DNA of 64,000 bases from Bugulina stolonifera (Eukaryota > Bryozoa > Gymnolaemata > Cheilostomatida > Bugulidae), in contig OW285197.1 of assembly GCA_935421135.1 (NCBI GenBank), positions 9,340,723-9,404,722 on the forward strand, written 5' to 3'. Positions 60,241 to 64,000 of this stretch are shown piece after piece (the stretch's first letter is position 1; the number at the start of each line of letters is the position of its first letter). The notes below the pieces were generated by a model. It searched no databases. It saw only the letters and a list, made by a program, of their open reading frames with translations, and was not told where the DNA came from. The translations under genes and the position numbers were made by a program.

Positions 60241-60559
60241 TTAATATACGTATAAATAGTAAAACATTCAACATTACATTATGACTAGTGATTGTTGTAA
60301 AAAGGAAATATTTTTGATCACAATGGAGACTATAATAAGCATGACCACTAGCTAAGAGAGATACATGTAAATGGACAATGCTGAATAATATACATGTACA
60401 TGTACAATAGTTTTCATCTTAATAGTCATTGCAGTTACTACTTCTAATTCATCTAAGGGAATCCATGCTGGAGTTTGCAGTATGTATGAATTAACTATAT
60501 TATACTTGTTGGTCAAAGAGTTATCTACACTTGTAACTCAACATGATCCGGAAATTTAT

Positions 60560-61040
60560 TTCTCAAAGGGCATGTTCAAATTTTTATACAATGAAACTAG
60601 ACTGGTAACTGAATCGACCAGGTTTATTAAAAAATCAATACTACTACATGAAACTATTTTTATTTAATTTGGAGTACCAGGACAACTCCTAATGCACATT
60701 GAGAGAAGGTAACTCCAAATCTGAGTGAAAACTCTTTAAGAAAGGATGTGCATTACAATGCAATTCATGTACTTCTTGTGATGAAATACAAGTGACAATT
60801 ATTGCTGAGAACATTCTATTCTCTTGCTTAGATGTGCCCTATAGGTACAAGTATCTCACTATCAGTGAGTGGTACATGTATTAATAACACTATAAATACA
60901 ATTGCTTCTATGAGACTTTGTCAACCAACAACTGTACTTTCCAACTTTTGAGTTGAATGAGTAGTAGTTAGTCTTAGTGTCATACTTGGTACGACTCTGT
61001 ATTATTATGTTTTGAGTAAATCACCACAAGCATAATAATA
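60560..61040. repeat. Inverted copy of 21.41-21.87 kb
   Basis: Reverse-complement match over about 460-480 bp, from agactggtaactgaatcg at the left to ccacaagcataataata at the right. Together with 59940-60240 it preserves the order seen at 21.4-24.0 kb. Confidence 0.85.
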
Positions 61041-61720
61041 TAAGTTTACTGTGTGTGATGTACTTGTATATACTAATAGTGGTTAAACTTGAATTGTGAG
61101 TTGTCAGCCATTGTAAAGCTGATGGCGCAGATCCATGTAGACTGAGATGGTGTGATTCATGAACAGAAACATATATTTGGAAAATCACAAACCCACGGTT
61201 GAAACAAGGCTGAGGCAGAGTAGATATACATGTATAAGAAGAGGAATAAGATCTAAAGGTGAACTAATCCTTTGCCTATGCCTATGGAAATTTGCATATT
61301 GTAAGGTAAGATAACTTCCAGATTGCTAGTTCAGCATTGAACAATGAGGGATGGTTGCGTTTCATGCTTTGTACAAATATTGCTCTAAGCATAACAAATT
61401 CACTAGTATGCTGTGCAATATTCATTTTATAGCAATGGCCAGGGTCTAGTCTAAATAAAAATAATTTCTGTAAATTCAACCTTTACTTTTATTGAAAAAA
61501 TTCATATTGTTTGATAAAAGAACGAATCCTGCCACAAAATTCTAAAATACAGGTATTGTTGCAGCAATGTTGCTTGCGATAGCTTTACATGTGGATACCT
61601 CTAATGAGTTATATTCCCATTTATATGCATGAGATATGCAGATACTTTACGTCCCAATAGACGTTGCATGATTTATTGGTGTAACTTATATATAAAAGTT
61701 ACTAGAAGTGAGCCAATGAA

Positions 61721-63655
61721 TTATTCATATGTAAAAGGAATGTCTTTGCTTGACCAGTTCTGAATTACAGAGTCCATCAGCTCATTGTCTGCAACAGTGA
61801 AGTAGCTTTTCCAGTCACCAACTTTTCCTGCAAGTGTTTAAATTACTGCCTAGATTGAATGTGATAGAAGCATGCTTAGCACAATCATTGAATAAACCTG
61901 TGTCTAGGTTTTGATGATTTCCATGGATGAACTTGAATTGTTGCAATTTACTGCAAATAAATGGTTCAATAAGTAAAAAGCTTCCTATTTTTATATAATA
62001 TTTATTCTTAACTCACCTTTTCTAAATATCTGGGCTTCCGCATTTTTCTTGATAGCTGGGAACTACAAGATTTTGGGCAAAGGAGGTTAAGTATGCAAAC
62101 AAAAAATCAAATAGAGCAAAAGTCATAATGGGAGAATGGTATGTTTGTCTGAACTTTTATGATACAAATATAATTGGCAAAGTATACATTGAGTACCTAA
62201 AGGATATGCATAATTATGTTTACCACCATTCCTATTCCGAACCCCCACTCTCATCTACAGAACTTAAAAAGTAGGACAATGGGTAATTGCACAGAAGCTG
62301 AGATAGCAAAGCACGTCAGTTTAGCTGTAAACAGCGAATGCCTTTAAATGGTCAGACGAATGCTATAAAATTAAGGAAACAGTACACCTGAAGGCCTATG
62401 CATAAACAAAATATATGAAGGCACAACAAATTATTTTTTGGCAACATTAGCTGAGGGTCACAATTCAATTGATTGCAGTGTTATCAGACTCACCACTCCT
62501 ACGTCTTTGCCGATGTTGTCTCGGCACCCTTTCTTAGCATCTCTCATTTTGTTAATGTCCATTGCCTCGGCAATCTTGTCCTGCAGTTCGTCACTCCTTT
62601 CCGTCTTCATAAAAGTATCTATTTTCTTAATACTTCCCTTCAAATCCTGTAAGTATCGAAACTACATGTATTAATGCGGTAGTACAAATAACAACTGAGC
62701 GTGATTATTTGGCAAGCTTTCAAACGCAATAATTTGTAGGGCACCCTAACCTACATGAAGAGAGCATAGTCATAACTTGAACTGTCTTGTGTGTTCATAG
62801 ACCAAATTTGAATGGGGCCAGCTTTTTTGCACCTTGCAATCCTCGAATCATAAATTTTTAATTATCACCTGGTACAAAATTAAGGCATACAACTTGATAA
62901 TCCTAGAGCAAAGGCATTTGTAATGTTGTTTGTTTTGCTGGCTATAGAAGTTGCAAAATGTGACTGTAAACAGAAAAGGCTTAACAGCGTAACTCACCCG
63001 TACTAAATCTTCATAGTACAGTATAAGCATGTTTGGGTCATCTCTCAATGTCCACATGTATCCAATGCAGTCCATATAGTTTCCACCTTCTATATTTTCA
63101 TTCAAAAAAGTTCCTCTGAGGAATTCGCTGAAAGTCGCTTGTGGAGCGTCCCGATACCAGGAACCATCTGGAGTAAATTCTGCCATCTAAAGAGAATGAA
63201 AGAATAATTTTCTCACAATACCGTCGTATTTTCTCTCCTATTAGACACAGTGAGCAAGTTTTACATGACTGGTTTGTCCTTAAAATGGCTTTTCTTCAAT
63301 AATCGTTAGAACACGGTATCCATTGATTTATTGGAACCAAGAGAGAGTATCTTTCATAATGTGTGATAATGCTGTCAAGACCGAGTATATCAGATCAACG
63401 CTGTCAGTCTATACAGATATAAATTATCCAGACAAGATAATGAACTATTGTAGAACCAGTAAAAGATGAACTAAACAGTACATCTCATCACTCAAACAGG
63501 AGAAGATAATTTCTTGCTCAATCTTTGAGCATTATGCATGTACATGTATTATCAACTGTTGAGATGGTTGAACCCTGTGTATGCTCATTGCAGCCTTACC
63601 CCTTTGCGATTATATTCAAATAGAGAGACAGCCGAGTCTTTTGGATTTCTCATCA
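61721..63655 (-). CDS. Cytosolic-type sulfotransferase, C-terminal two thirds
   Basis: Minus-strand exons 63655-63600, 63186-62998, 62646-62494, 62062-62017 and 61827-61721 (TAA) join in phase for about 182 residues. Exon 1 gives VMRNPKDSAVSLFEYNRKG, the RNPKD motif that binds the 3'-phosphate of PAPS. Exon 2 gives the substrate-side segment and PNMLILYYEDLVR, the usual LxLxYEDL element. Exon 3 gives KMRDAKKG. Exons 4 and 5 give QIFRKGKVGDWKSYF, the RKG-x-x-GDWK signature of PAPS binding, and end KDIPFTYE. Enzymes of this family transfer sulfate from PAPS to small acceptors; the acceptor is unknown. Typical length is about 290, so roughly 110 N-terminal residues, with the P-loop (TYPKSGT type), lie beyond the right edge. 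No lesion seen. An ATG directly after the acceptor at 63186 is not the start. Confidence 0.92.
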
Positions 63656-64000
63656 CTGAAAACAGAAATTCAACATTATAAACATGTAATAGTGATAGCA
63701 ATCCAAGTATTTGGTGATGTTGCATTTGCTCTTGTATTTGCCATTTTTAGTACAAAAATTCAATTGCTCAGCTTTACAAGAGTAGCTAGAAGATGCAATG
63801 TAAAATATAAATGCATGTACCACCTAAAATCTAACTGAATTATGCATTATCAGCTATGCATAAGCTATGCATTATATAAAAGAATAAAACACACAGCATG
63901 TAAATGTATTACATAATGCATGATAGGTTACAAAACATGCATTATATAACAAGTGTATTACTACACTAGGCCTAGTACTACTATAAAATAGGAAATATGG
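63656..64000. other. Intron of the sulfotransferase gene
   Basis: It lies upstream of the RNPKD exon on the minus strand. No further sulfotransferase exon was recognised before the window ends. The plus-strand frame at 63581-63838 overlaps the exon and is a shadow. Confidence 0.6.

Noticed and set aside
63581..63838. Plus-strand frame of 85 codons at the right end
   Set aside because: It overlaps the RNPKD exon of the sulfotransferase on the other strand and has no domain.

Overview
This looks like a window of metazoan nuclear DNA. It is strongly AT-rich, its genes are split into many short exons with canonical GT/AG junctions, and it is full of tRNA-derived SINEs, foldback elements and the word TACATGTA. 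Domain content (WSC plus PAN/apple-like secreted proteins, a cytosolic-type sulfotransferase, an intron-rich KDZ transposase-like gene, a chromodomain gene) fits a marine invertebrate, possibly a sponge. The taxon is inference. Exon models were read by eye from splice signals, reading-frame continuity and domain motifs. Most open frames longer than 60 codons are chance frames or single exons.

Layout. 1-5.1 kb: no confident gene, but a striking alternating purine/pyrimidine microsatellite. 5.1-33.5 kb: a local family of five secreted WSC/PAN-like genes. A, B, C and D lie on the minus strand and E on the plus strand. Every WSC domain is split over two exons by phase-1 introns. D and E are mirror images inside a large imperfect inverted duplication (about 24.0-33.8 kb) with its centre near 28.1 kb; both keep signal exons and domain order, but each carries its own coding lesions. 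A 5'-truncated non-LTR retrotransposon sits at 15.5-16.9 kb and a degraded RT fragment at 35.2-35.6 kb.

37.2-47.0 kb: a 16-exon plus-strand gene whose spliced frame is continuous for about 727 codons. It reads as a KDZ (Kyakuja-Dileera-Zisupton) transposase-like protein with candidate D-D-E residues kept. Its intron 7 holds an inverted partial copy of exon 7. 47-51 kb: repeat-rich, with a nearly perfect 70-bp palindrome, a 10-bp minisatellite and a SINE with a 15-bp target duplication. 51.3-55.9 kb: a minus-strand gene joining a zinc-ribbon-like exon, a Thr-rich tract and a chromodomain. 55.1-58.1 kb: foldback elements and a TTCGAA-rich repeat family. 59.9-61.0 kb: an inverted copy of sequence at 21.4-24.0 kb. 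61.7-63.7 kb: the C-terminal two thirds of a sulfotransferase on the minus strand, with its N-terminus beyond the window.

The WSC/PAN genes probably make related secreted carbohydrate-binding proteins. The KDZ-like and chromodomain genes are convergent neighbours; any functional link is speculation.
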